From assembly GCA_046160725.1 (NCBI GenBank), contig JBJXHB010000441.1, forward strand, positions 1-22,360: DNA of 22,360 nucleotides, in the 5' to 3' direction. A program made the position numbers and the translations under genes. The stretch comes from JBJXHB01 sp046160725. Lineage in GTDB: Bacteria > Pseudomonadota > Gammaproteobacteria > Burkholderiales > Burkholderiaceae_C. Below the pieces are notes generated by a model. It searched no databases. It saw nothing but the letters and a program-made list of their open reading frames with translations, and had not been told where the DNA came from. Below are positions 1 to 7,469 of this stretch, one piece after another. Every line of letters starts with the position of its first letter. Position 1 is the stretch's first letter.

Positions 1-924
1 TTCCTTGCCCACTGCGGCGCCCGCTACCCCATCGTGCAGGCCCCCATGGGCTGGATCGCCCGGCGCCAGCTCGCCGGGGCCGTCTCGCGCGCCGGCGGGC
101 TGGGCATCATCGAGACCTCCTCCGGCGAGACGGCGGCCTGCCAGGACGAGATCACCGCCATGCGCGCGCTCGGCCTGCCCTTCGGCGTCAACCTGCCGAT
201 CCGCTTTCTCAAGGACGACGCGATGCTGCGCTTCGTCTGCAACGCCGGCCTGCGCTTCGTCACCACGTCGGCGGGCAGCCCGGCCAAGTTCATCGAGCCG
301 CTGCATGCGGCCGGCATCAAGGTCTACCACGCGGTGGGCACGCTGGAGCTGGCGCTGAAGTGCATGGACGCCGGCGTCGACGGTCTGGTGGTCGAGGGCG
401 CCGAGGGCGGCGGCTTCAAGAACCCGGAGGAGGTCAGCACCCTGGTGCTGCTGCAGGCCGTCCGCGAACGCTGCGACCTGCCGCTGGTGGCGGCCGGCGG
501 CATCGTCGACGGTCGTGGCATGGCCGCGGCCTTCGCGCTGGGTGCCGAGGGCATCCAGATGGACACGCGCTTCGTGGCCAGCGCGGAGAGCCCGGTCCAT
601 GCGCACTTCAAGCAGGCCATCGTCGACGCCGGCACCACCGGCACCTGGGTGCTGAACAAGAAGGCCACGCCCTGCATCCGCGCCCTGAAGACCGACTACA
701 CCGCGCCCATGCACGACAGCGAGATGCTGGCCGCCGACGCCTTCAAGGGCATCCAGGGCGTGTACTTCGGCGGCGACATGAACGCCGCGCCGGCGCTGGC
801 CGGCCAGTCGGCGGGGCTGATCCACGACATCCAGCCGGTCCAGGCCATCATCGACGACACCCTGCGGCAGTTCTTCGCCATCAGCGGCCGCATGGGCGTC
901 ATGGCCCAGGCCGGCGCGTTCTGA
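1..924 (+). CDS. Nitronate monooxygenase / 2-nitropropane dioxygenase-like flavin oxidoreductase (5' partial)
   Basis: The reading frame is open from base 1 and its first residues (FLAHCGARYPIVQAPMGWIA) are the usual N-terminal strand of the NAD(P)H-dependent flavin oxidoreductase family, so the true start lies just upstream of the window. About 307 residues are present, close to the normal family length of 310-330. Visible family features are the QAPMGW opening, the VEGAEGGGF segment, the glycine-rich phosphate-binding turn AAGGIVDGRG and the following GAEGIQMDTRF strand typical of the TIM-barrel FMN site. The family oxidises alkyl nitronates or acts as an FMN-dependent reductase in the cytoplasm; the substrate cannot be read from sequence. 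It converges on a nitroreductase gene with a 47-bp gap, but no shared pathway can be claimed. The family call is firm; the exact activity is open. Confidence 0.88.
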   Translation, partial: FLAHCGARYPIVQAPMGWIARRQLAGAVSRAGGLGIIETSSGETAACQDEITAMRALGLPFGVNLPIRFLKDDAMLRFVCNAGLRFVTTSAGSPAKFIEPLHAAGIKVYHAVGTLELALKCMDAGVDGLVVEGAEGGGFKNPEEVSTLVLLQAVRERCDLPLVAAGGIVDGRGMAAAFALGAEGIQMDTRFVASAESPVHAHFKQAIVDAGTTGTWVLNKKATPCIRALKTDYTAPMHDSEMLAADAFKGIQGVYFGGDMNAAPALAGQSAGLIHDIQPVQAIIDDTLRQFFAISGRMGVMAQAGAF

Positions 925-971
925 GCGCCCCCAAGGGCCGGGATGTGCCGGGTCCGCCCCTCGTGGCCGGG

Positions 972-1637
972 TCAGCCGTGCAAATGCACGTGCACGCCCA
1001 GGGCCACCCGGTCGGTGCGGCAGGCGTTGGCCGAAACGGCTGTGTCCTCGTAGCCGAAGGACAGGCCGCACAGCAGCTTCATCGAGGCATCGACACCAAA
1101 GGCCGCCCGGATCAGGTCGGGGTGCATCGACAGGGCGGTCTGCGGGCAGCTGGCCAGGCCGTGCGCGGTCAGCAGCAGCATCAGTGTCTGCAGGTACATG
1201 CCGCAATCCGCCGCCTCGCGCAGGCTGCACCAGTCCGGCATGAACAGGAAGGCCACGTGCGGCGCATCGAACAGCTCGTAGTTGCGCATGAAGCTGCGTG
1301 CCCTGGCCGCGCGGTCGTCGCGGGCCACGCCGCTGGCGGCCCACAGCCGCACCGCGGCATCGATCTGGCGCTCGCGGAAGGCGCCCGCATACTTGCCGTC
1401 GAACGGGATGTCGGGCCGGGCCTGCGTCGGGTCCTGGGCCGCGAGCACCAGCTGGTTGCGCAGGGCGTCGCGCACGCTGCCGCTGGCCACATGCAGCTCC
1501 CAGGGCTGGGTGTTGCAGTTCGATGGCGCATGCTGCGCGGCCTCGAAGATGCGCTGCAGCAGGGACGGCGCCACCGGCTGTGCAAGAAAGCCGCGGACCG
1601 AGCGGCGGGCGAGGACGGCCTGTTCAGTGTCGAGCAT
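972..1637 (-). CDS. Nitroreductase family protein (FMN-dependent)
   Basis: This encodes a 221-residue protein, typical for NfsB/NfnB-like nitroreductases, which bind FMN as homodimers and reduce nitro groups, quinones or enones with NAD(P)H. Visible motifs are the N-terminal phosphate-contacting RRSVRGF (residues 11-17), the conserved APSNCNTQPW (about 37-46), an REAADCGMYLQ helix in the second half and a C-terminal GLSFGYED strand that normally closes over the flavin. The ATG at 1637 is chosen because MLDTEQAVLARRSVRGF is the standard family start; the frame stays open 92 codons further upstream but that extension is arginine-rich and shadow-like. No clear Shine-Dalgarno sequence precedes the ATG. 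It is divergent from the indolepyruvate oxidoreductase gene across a 185-bp gap and convergent with the flavin oxidoreductase. Confidence 0.9.
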   Translation of the reverse strand: MLDTEQAVLARRSVRGFLAQPVAPSLLQRIFEAAQHAPSNCNTQPWELHVASGSVRDALRNQLVLAAQDPTQARPDIPFDGKYAGAFRERQIDAAVRLWAASGVARDDRAARARSFMRNYELFDAPHVAFLFMPDWCSLREAADCGMYLQTLMLLLTAHGLASCPQTALSMHPDLIRAAFGVDASMKLLCGLSFGYEDTAVSANACRTDRVALGVHVHLHG

Positions 1638-1822
1638 GGTGGCGCATTGTCCACGCGACTTGGGATGCCCTGACGCGGCACCGCGCCGCAGGCCGTTGAG
1701 CCGATGGCGATTGCGGCGACTTGAATGCGGCGCTGGGTGGTGGTAACGAGCAGGCATGCGCCGCATCGGCGGCTGAAGAATACCGGCCCAACGTCGATGC
1801 CGCAGCGCGGCCAGGAGCATGC

Positions 1823-4800
1823 ATGTCCGCATCCACTGCCGCCAGCGCCGAAACCGCGCCTGCCGAAGCCGGCGCGCTGCGCGACTACCGGCTCGCCGAC
1901 AACCTGGGCGCATCCGGCGGCGCGGTGTTCCTGACCGGCACCCAGGCGCTGGTGCGGCTGCTGCTGATGCAGCGCGACATCGACGACCGTGCGGGCCTGC
2001 GCACGGCGGGTTTCGTCAGCGGCTACCGCGGCAGCCCGCTGGGCATGGTGGACCAGCAGCTGTGGAAAGCCCGGCCTCGCCTGGACGCGGCCGGCGTGCA
2101 GTTCCTGCCCGCGATCAACGAGGACCTGGGCGCCACCGCCTGCCTGGGCGTGCAGCGTGTGTCGCTGGACGACAAGCGTACGGTCGATGGTGTCTATGCG
2201 ATGTGGTACGGCAAGGGCCCGGGCGTGGACCGCGCCGGCGACGCGCTGAAGCACGGCAATGCCTATGGCAGTGCACGGCTGGGCGGCGTGCTGGCGGTGT
2301 GCGGCGACGACCACGGCTGCGTGTCCTCGTCGATGCCGCACCAGAGCGATGCGGCGCTGATGGCCTTCGGCATGCCGGTGCTGCACCCGGCCAACGTGGC
2401 CGAGTACCTGGAGTTCGGGCTCTACGGCTGGGCCCTGTCCCGCTTCAGCGGCGCCTGGGTCGGCTTCAAAGCCATCAGCGAGGTGGTCGAGTCCGGCATG
2501 ACGGTGGACCTGGACGCGGTGCCGCTGGACTTCACACTGCCGGTTGGCCACCAGCCACCGGTGGACCTGCATATCCGAAGCGTGGACCTGCCGTCGCTGG
2601 CGCTGGAGGAGCGCATGGCGCACAAGCTGGCGGCGGTGCGCGCCTTCGCGCAAGCCAACAGCGTGGACAAGCACGTGGTCGTCAGCCCGCGGGCCACGCT
2701 GGGCATCGTCACGGTGGGCAAGGCCCATTTCGACTTCATGGAGGTGCTGCGGCGGCTGGAGCTGGACCCCAATGCCCTGGCCGCGGCCGGCGTGCGGCTC
2801 TACAAGGTCGGGCTGGTCTGGCCGCTGGAGCCCACGCGCATCGCGGCCTTTGCGCAGGGCCTGACCGACATCCTGGTGGTGGAGGAGAAGGCGCCGGTGG
2901 TCGAGCGCCAGATCAAGGAACTGCTGTACCACCTGCCGGATCCGCAACGCCCGCGCGTGGTCGGCAAGACCGACGAGGCCGGCCGGCCCGTGCTCAGCGC
3001 GCTGGGCGAGCTGCGCCCGTCGCGCATCATGCCCACCGTGGCCGACTGGCTGGCGCGGCTGAACCCGGCGCTGGACCGGCGCCACCTGGTGCTGGACTTC
3101 CTGACACCGGACCTGCTGGCCAACGCCGCCGACGCGGTGCGCCGCCAGCCCTACTTCTGCTCGGGCTGCCCGCACAACATCAGTACCCAGCTGCCGGAGG
3201 GCTCACGGGCGCTGGCCGGCATCGGCTGCCATTTCATGGCCAGCTGGATGGAGCGCGGCACCTCGGGGCTGATCCAGATGGGCGCCGAGGGCGTGGACTG
3301 GGCCGCGCATTCGCGCTTCACCACCGAGCGGCATGTGTTCCAGAACCTCGGCGACGGCACCTACTTCCACTCCGGCCTGCTGGCGATCCGGCAGGCGGTG
3401 GCGGCGCGCGCCACCATGACCTACAAGATCCTCTACAACGACGCGGTCGCGATGACCGGCGGCCAGCCGGTGGACGGCAGCATCAGCGTGCCGCAGATCG
3501 CGCGCCAGGTCGAAGCCGAGGGCGTCACCAAGCTGGTCGTGGTCTCCGACGACATCGGCAAATACGACGGGCAGCATGGCCAGTTTCCGGCCGGCACCAC
3601 CTTTCACGACCGCGCGGAGCTGAACAGCGTGCAGCGCCTGCTGCGCGACACCGCCGGCGTCAGCTGCCTGATCTACGACCAGACCTGCGCCGCCGAAAAG
3701 CGCCGCAGGCGCAAGAAGGGCGAGCTGGACGACCCGCCGCGCCGGCTGTTCATCAACGAGGCCGTGTGCGAGGGTTGCGGCGACTGCGGCCAGGCCAGCA
3801 ACTGCCTGAGCGTGGTCCCGGTGGAGACGCCGTTCGGCCGCAAGCGGCAGATCGAGCAGAGCTCTTGCAACAAGGACTACTCATGCGCCAACGGCTTCTG
3901 CCCGAGCTTTGTCTCGGTGCACGGCGCGGTGCTCAAGAAGCGCACCGGCGCCGGCTATACGCCCGCCGACCTGGCGCGTGAGCTGGCGGCGGTGGCCGCA
4001 CCGGCCGCCTGGGCCTGGACCGGCCCGTTCGACCTGCTGGTCACCGGTGTCGGGGGCACCGGCGTGGTGACGGTGGGCGCGCTGGTGTCGATGGCCGCCC
4101 ATCTGGAGGGCAAGCAGGCGTCGGTGCTGGACTTCATGGGCTTCGCGCAGAAGGGTGGCTCGGTGCTGAGCTTCGTGCGGCTGGCGCCGACGGCCGACCT
4201 GCTGAACCAGGTGCGCATCGACACCCAGCAGGCCGACGCCATCCTGGCCTGCGACCTGGTGGTGGGCGCCTCGCCCGATGCGCTGGGCACGGTGCGGCGC
4301 GAGCGCACGGTGATCATCGCCAACACCCACGAGCTGCCGACCGCCGCCTTCGTGCGCCAGCCGGACGCGACGCTGCATGCCGATGCGCTGGTGCAGAAGA
4401 TGCGCCATGCCGTGGCGCGCGACGACCTGCTGCATCGCATCGATGCCCAGGCCATCGCGCAGCAGCTGCTGGGCGACACCATGCCCAGCAACATCATCAT
4501 GCTGGGCGCCTGCTGGCAGCTGGGGCTGGTGCCGCTCAGCCATGCCGCGCTGATGCGGGCCATCGATCTCAACGGCGTGGCTGTGGCCGCCAACCAGACG
4601 GCCTTCGCGCTGGGCCGGCTGGCCGCCGCCGCACCGGCCGCGCTGCAGCGCCTGGCCGGCGGCACCGTGCCGGGGATGGTGGCGATGCCGGTGCCGCGCA
4701 CCGAGCCGCTGGACGGCGAAGGCGGCCTGATCGAGCGCCATGCGGCGCACCTGGCCGCCTACCGGGATGCGGCCTATGCACGCCGCTACCGCGACCGCGT

Positions 4801-5419
4801 CGCGCGCGTGCGCGCCGCCGAGCAGGCGCTGGGCGAGGCCGGCGCCGCCTTGCGCCTGACCCGTGCCGCTGCGGTCGGGCTGGGCCGGGTCATGGCGATC
4901 AAGGACGAGTACGAGGTCGCCCGCCTGTACACCGACGGCCGCTTCGAGCAGCGCCTGGCGGCGCAGTTCGAGCACTGGGACGGCATCAGCTTCCACATGG
5001 CGCCGCCGCTGCTGGCGCGGCCCGGCCCGGACGGCCGGGCCCGCAAGATCGAGCTGGGCGGCTGGCTGATGGGGGGCCTGCGGCTGCTGGCGCGCTTCAA
5101 GGGCCTGCGCGGCACCTGGCTGGACCCCTTCGGCCACAGCGACGAGCGACGCGCCGAGCGCCGCCTGCGCGACGACTACGAGCGGCTGCTGGACCAGTTG
5201 GCGGCGGGCCTGGACGCGCAGCGCCTGCCGTTGGCGGTGCAGCTGGCCCGGCTGCCGGAGACGGTGCGCGGCTACGGCCATGTCAAGCTGGCGCAGCTGG
5301 CCCTTGCACGGGCCAAGTGGGCAGATCTGTGGGCGCGGTGGGAGGGCGACGATGCGGGGCCGGCGGCAGTGGCCGGGCCTGCGGCAACGCCCGAGCCAGC
5401 GTCGCAGAATCAGGCCTGA
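1823..5419 (+). CDS. Indolepyruvate:ferredoxin oxidoreductase family protein, fused three-part form
   Basis: This 1198-residue protein belongs to the IorA/IorB-type 2-oxoacid:ferredoxin oxidoreductases, which convert aryl-pyruvates (from Phe, Tyr, Trp) to aryl-acetyl-CoA and CO2 while reducing ferredoxin. In order it shows a pyrimidine-binding domain (TAGFVSGYRGSPLG near residue 70), a thiamine-pyrophosphate domain (CSGCPHN near 445, GIGCHFM near 467, GDGTYFHSG near 510, then NDAVAMTGGQP), a cysteine-rich iron-sulfur segment (CEGCGDCGQASNC near 650 followed by CNKDYSCANGFC), and a gamma-type domain (GVGGTGVVTVGALV near 743). A long C-terminal extension of the kind seen in the proteobacterial fused forms follows. 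I chose the ATG at 1823 because AGGAG sits 5 bases upstream; an in-frame ATG at 1721 would add 34 low-complexity residues. It stands alone and its stop lies 7 bp from the convergent acyltransferase stop. Confidence 0.93.
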   Translation: MSASTAASAETAPAEAGALRDYRLADNLGASGGAVFLTGTQALVRLLLMQRDIDDRAGLRTAGFVSGYRGSPLGMVDQQLWKARPRLDAAGVQFLPAINEDLGATACLGVQRVSLDDKRTVDGVYAMWYGKGPGVDRAGDALKHGNAYGSARLGGVLAVCGDDHGCVSSSMPHQSDAALMAFGMPVLHPANVAEYLEFGLYGWALSRFSGAWVGFKAISEVVESGMTVDLDAVPLDFTLPVGHQPPVDLHIRSVDLPSLALEERMAHKLAAVRAFAQANSVDKHVVVSPRATLGIVTVGKAHFDFMEVLRRLELDPNALAAAGVRLYKVGLVWPLEPTRIAAFAQGLTDILVVEEKAPVVERQIKELLYHLPDPQRPRVVGKTDEAGRPVLSALGELRPSRIMPTVADWLARLNPALDRRHLVLDFLTPDLLANAADAVRRQPYFCSGCPHNISTQLPEGSRALAGIGCHFMASWMERGTSGLIQMGAEGVDWAAHSRFTTERHVFQNLGDGTYFHSGLLAIRQAVAARATMTYKILYNDAVAMTGGQPVDGSISVPQIARQVEAEGVTKLVVVSDDIGKYDGQHGQFPAGTTFHDRAELNSVQRLLRDTAGVSCLIYDQTCAAEKRRRRKKGELDDPPRRLFINEAVCEGCGDCGQASNCLSVVPVETPFGRKRQIEQSSCNKDYSCANGFCPSFVSVHGAVLKKRTGAGYTPADLARELAAVAAPAAWAWTGPFDLLVTGVGGTGVVTVGALVSMAAHLEGKQASVLDFMGFAQKGGSVLSFVRLAPTADLLNQVRIDTQQADAILACDLVVGASPDALGTVRRERTVIIANTHELPTAAFVRQPDATLHADALVQKMRHAVARDDLLHRIDAQAIAQQLLGDTMPSNIIMLGACWQLGLVPLSHAALMRAIDLNGVAVAANQTAFALGRLAAAAPAALQRLAGGTVPGMVAMPVPRTEPLDGEGGLIERHAAHLAAYRDAAYARRYRDRVARVRAAEQALGEAGAALRLTRAAAVGLGRVMAIKDEYEVARLYTDGRFEQRLAAQFEHWDGISFHMAPPLLARPGPDGRARKIELGGWLMGGLRLLARFKGLRGTWLDPFGHSDERRAERRLRDDYERLLDQLAAGLDAQRLPLAVQLARLPETVRGYGHVKLAQLALARAKWADLWARWEGDDAGPAAVAGPAATPEPASQNQA

Positions 5420-5426
5420 AGGCGGC

Positions 5427-7346
5427 TCAGGGCGGCGTGCCCAGCCAGCGCACGAAGGCCTCGCCGTAGACCCCGCTGCCAACGGCGGTGAGGTGATGCG
5501 AGTCGCGGTAGAGGACCGTCTCGCCGCTGCGGTAGGTGCAACGCGCCGCCGTGCAGAACAACGGCGTCGGATCGAAGACCCGGACCTGCGGGAACTGCTG
5601 CTGCAGCCGTTGCAGGATGCGGCGATGCACCGCCTGGCGGGCCTGGACCTGGGCCAGCGGCAACGCGCAGTCGGGCCGCCCCTTCAGGCAGTCCACGGGG
5701 AAGAAGGGCAGCTCGGGAATGTCCACCACCAGGACCACCGCCTTGCCGGCCTGCACCAGCCGCGCCACCGTGCGGGACATGCCGTAGTAGAGGATGTCCT
5801 CGCGCGAGGTTGCGGATGTTTCCCTGGATGTCAGCCGGGTCGCACCGGGCCCCACGTCGCGCTTGATGTGGTCTGCGGCAAACGATGTCGCATCCGCGTA
5901 CTGGCCGAGGTAGGAGATCGCCACAGTCCGGACCTCCGGGTGGGCCACCAGCCAGTCGACGATGCGGGCGTACCTGGGCTCGCACCCCGGCTGCGCACCC
6001 CGTACGTCGATGCCCAGCGCGGGCGGGCAGCTGGACTGGCCCATCAGGGCCCAATGTCGGGTCTGGTCGGCCTGCTCGATGCCAGGGTACTTGTCGTCGG
6101 CATGGCTGTCGCCCAGCAGCACGGCATCCGGCGCACCCCGGCGGCTGACCAGGCAGAAGTTGAAGTCGATGCCATTGCCGAGCAGCCCAGGCTGGGTGCA
6201 GCGGGGATACAGCACCTCGGGGCGGTCCGCCCACAACGCCGCGAACGGCTGCACCCAGTCGCGCTGCGGCCCACCGCGGGCCAAGTGGCCGGCAACGCCG
6301 ATGCCGATCATCGCCAGGCTGGCCCAGCCCGCGAACCGGAACACCGTGCGCCGCGACACCACGCCCTTCTGCCGGAACGGCCGCTCAACGAAGCGCCAGC
6401 TCAGCCAGGCCAGGCCGAAAGCCGCCAGCGCCAGCCCAGCCAGCAGCAACGGCGTCGGCTCCTGCCAGGTGCGGTGGCGGGCAAAGGCGAACATCGGCTG
6501 GTGCCACAGGTAGGCGCTGTAGCTGATCAGGCCGATGCCGACCAGGACACGCCTGGACAACAGCCGGCCGACCGGCGTGGTCGGCCCGCTGCACAGGATG
6601 ATGAGCGCCGTGCCCAGCGTCGGCGGCAATGCATGCAGCCCCGGAAACGGCGTCTTCGTGTCAAAGGCCAGCATGCCCCACAGCAGCAGCGCCAGTCCGA
6701 CGGTCTCCAGGATGCGGCCCTGCGCGGGCGCGGGCCGCCATGCCACGGGCTGGGCCAGGTGCAGCGCCAGCAGTGCACCGATGGCCAGCTCCCAGGCGCG
6801 CGTCGGCAGCAGGTAGAACGCGGCGTCCGGCTTGTGCAGCACGCCCCACTGCGCCAATGCCAGGCTGAGCAGGGAGGCCACCAACAGCAGGCCGACGATG
6901 CGTCGCCGGCCCCAGCGCCAGGCCGCCATCAGGAACAGCGGAAAGAACAGGTAGAACTGCTCCTCGACCGCCAGGCTCCAGGTGTGCAGCAGCGGCTTGA
7001 GTTCGGCCGCGGTGTCGAAGTAGCCGCTGGTGCGCCAGAACAGGATGTTCGACGCGAACAGCGCCACCGCCACCAGGCCCTGCGAGAAGTCCTGCAGGTC
7101 CGGCGGCAGCAGCCAGGCCCAGGCGAAGGGCAGGCACACCGCCAGCACCAGAAAGAGCGCCGGCAGGATGCGGCGCGCCCGACGCTCGTAGAAGGTGGTG
7201 ATCGAGAACCGGCCCTCGGCCAGCTCGGCCTGGATGATGGTGGTGATCAGGTAGCCGCTGATCACGAAGAAGACATCGACGCCGACGAAGCCGCCGCTGA
7301 AGGCGCCGAAGCCGGCATGGAACAGCACGACGGGGACCACGGCCAA
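5427..7346 (-). CDS. Acyltransferase-3 / SGNH-domain membrane protein (OafA-like) with damaged 5' end
   Basis: The body is an intact OafA-type O-acyltransferase: about ten membrane segments in residues 1-330, with FSGGFVGVDVFFVISGYLIT near the start, then a periplasmic SGNH hydrolase domain with GDSH near 411 and the catalytic DSHH near 613. Such proteins move acetyl or other acyl groups onto cell-surface polysaccharides. The 5' end is abnormal. The canonical family start would read YRPEIDGLRALAVVPVVLFH, but here the E codon is TAG (7365-7367), and no ATG, GTG or TTG lies in frame between that TAG and the next upstream stop (7422-7424). The coordinates given use the first standard start after the amber codon, a TTG at 7346, which loses the arginine of the R-x10-H motif; a CTG at 7355 would keep it. 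This is either a recent pseudogene, a non-standard start, or a sequencing error. Confidence 0.72.
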   Translation of the reverse strand: MAVVPVVLFHAGFGAFSGGFVGVDVFFVISGYLITTIIQAELAEGRFSITTFYERRARRILPALFLVLAVCLPFAWAWLLPPDLQDFSQGLVAVALFASNILFWRTSGYFDTAAELKPLLHTWSLAVEEQFYLFFPLFLMAAWRWGRRRIVGLLLVASLLSLALAQWGVLHKPDAAFYLLPTRAWELAIGALLALHLAQPVAWRPAPAQGRILETVGLALLLWGMLAFDTKTPFPGLHALPPTLGTALIILCSGPTTPVGRLLSRRVLVGIGLISYSAYLWHQPMFAFARHRTWQEPTPLLLAGLALAAFGLAWLSWRFVERPFRQKGVVSRRTVFRFAGWASLAMIGIGVAGHLARGGPQRDWVQPFAALWADRPEVLYPRCTQPGLLGNGIDFNFCLVSRRGAPDAVLLGDSHADDKYPGIEQADQTRHWALMGQSSCPPALGIDVRGAQPGCEPRYARIVDWLVAHPEVRTVAISYLGQYADATSFAADHIKRDVGPGATRLTSRETSATSREDILYYGMSRTVARLVQAGKAVVLVVDIPELPFFPVDCLKGRPDCALPLAQVQARQAVHRRILQRLQQQFPQVRVFDPTPLFCTAARCTYRSGETVLYRDSHHLTAVGSGVYGEAFVRWLGTPP

Positions 7347-7427
7347 TGCGCGCAGGCCGTCGATCTAGGGACGGTATTGCCTGTAGGCGGCAGTATCGCC
7401 GGCCCCCGCCCCACCCCAGCCTCACCC

Positions 7428-7443
7428 CCCCCGATGCCGGGGG
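7428..7443. repeat. GC-rich inverted repeat in a C-rich tract
   Basis: CCCCCG-ATGC-CGGGGG is a perfect 6-bp inverted repeat with a 4-base loop, embedded in a run of eight C and a wider C-rich stretch (7401-7443). It lies downstream of the FtsX-type permease gene and upstream of the damaged acyltransferase start. There is no T tract on either side, so it is not a standard intrinsic terminator. The homopolymer also makes this a spot where sequencing errors are more likely. Confidence 0.4.
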
Positions 7444-7469
7444 CGACAGGCTCGTCCTGCAGGGCCCGG

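Noticed and set aside
360..1673. Long open frame overlapping the flavin oxidoreductase and running across its 3' end and the nitroreductase
   Set aside because: It is a GC-rich shadow frame, with Arg/Gly/His-rich low-complexity translation and no recognisable motif, and it overlaps two firmly identified genes.
1721..1822. N-terminal extension of the indolepyruvate oxidoreductase from the ATG at 1721
   Set aside because: No ribosome-binding site precedes it and the 34 extra residues are not family-like, whereas the ATG at 1823 has AGGAG at the right distance.
7401..7443. C-rich tract as a REP element or mobile remnant
   Set aside because: Only one copy is visible in the window and no flanking repeats were seen, so a repeat family cannot be supported.
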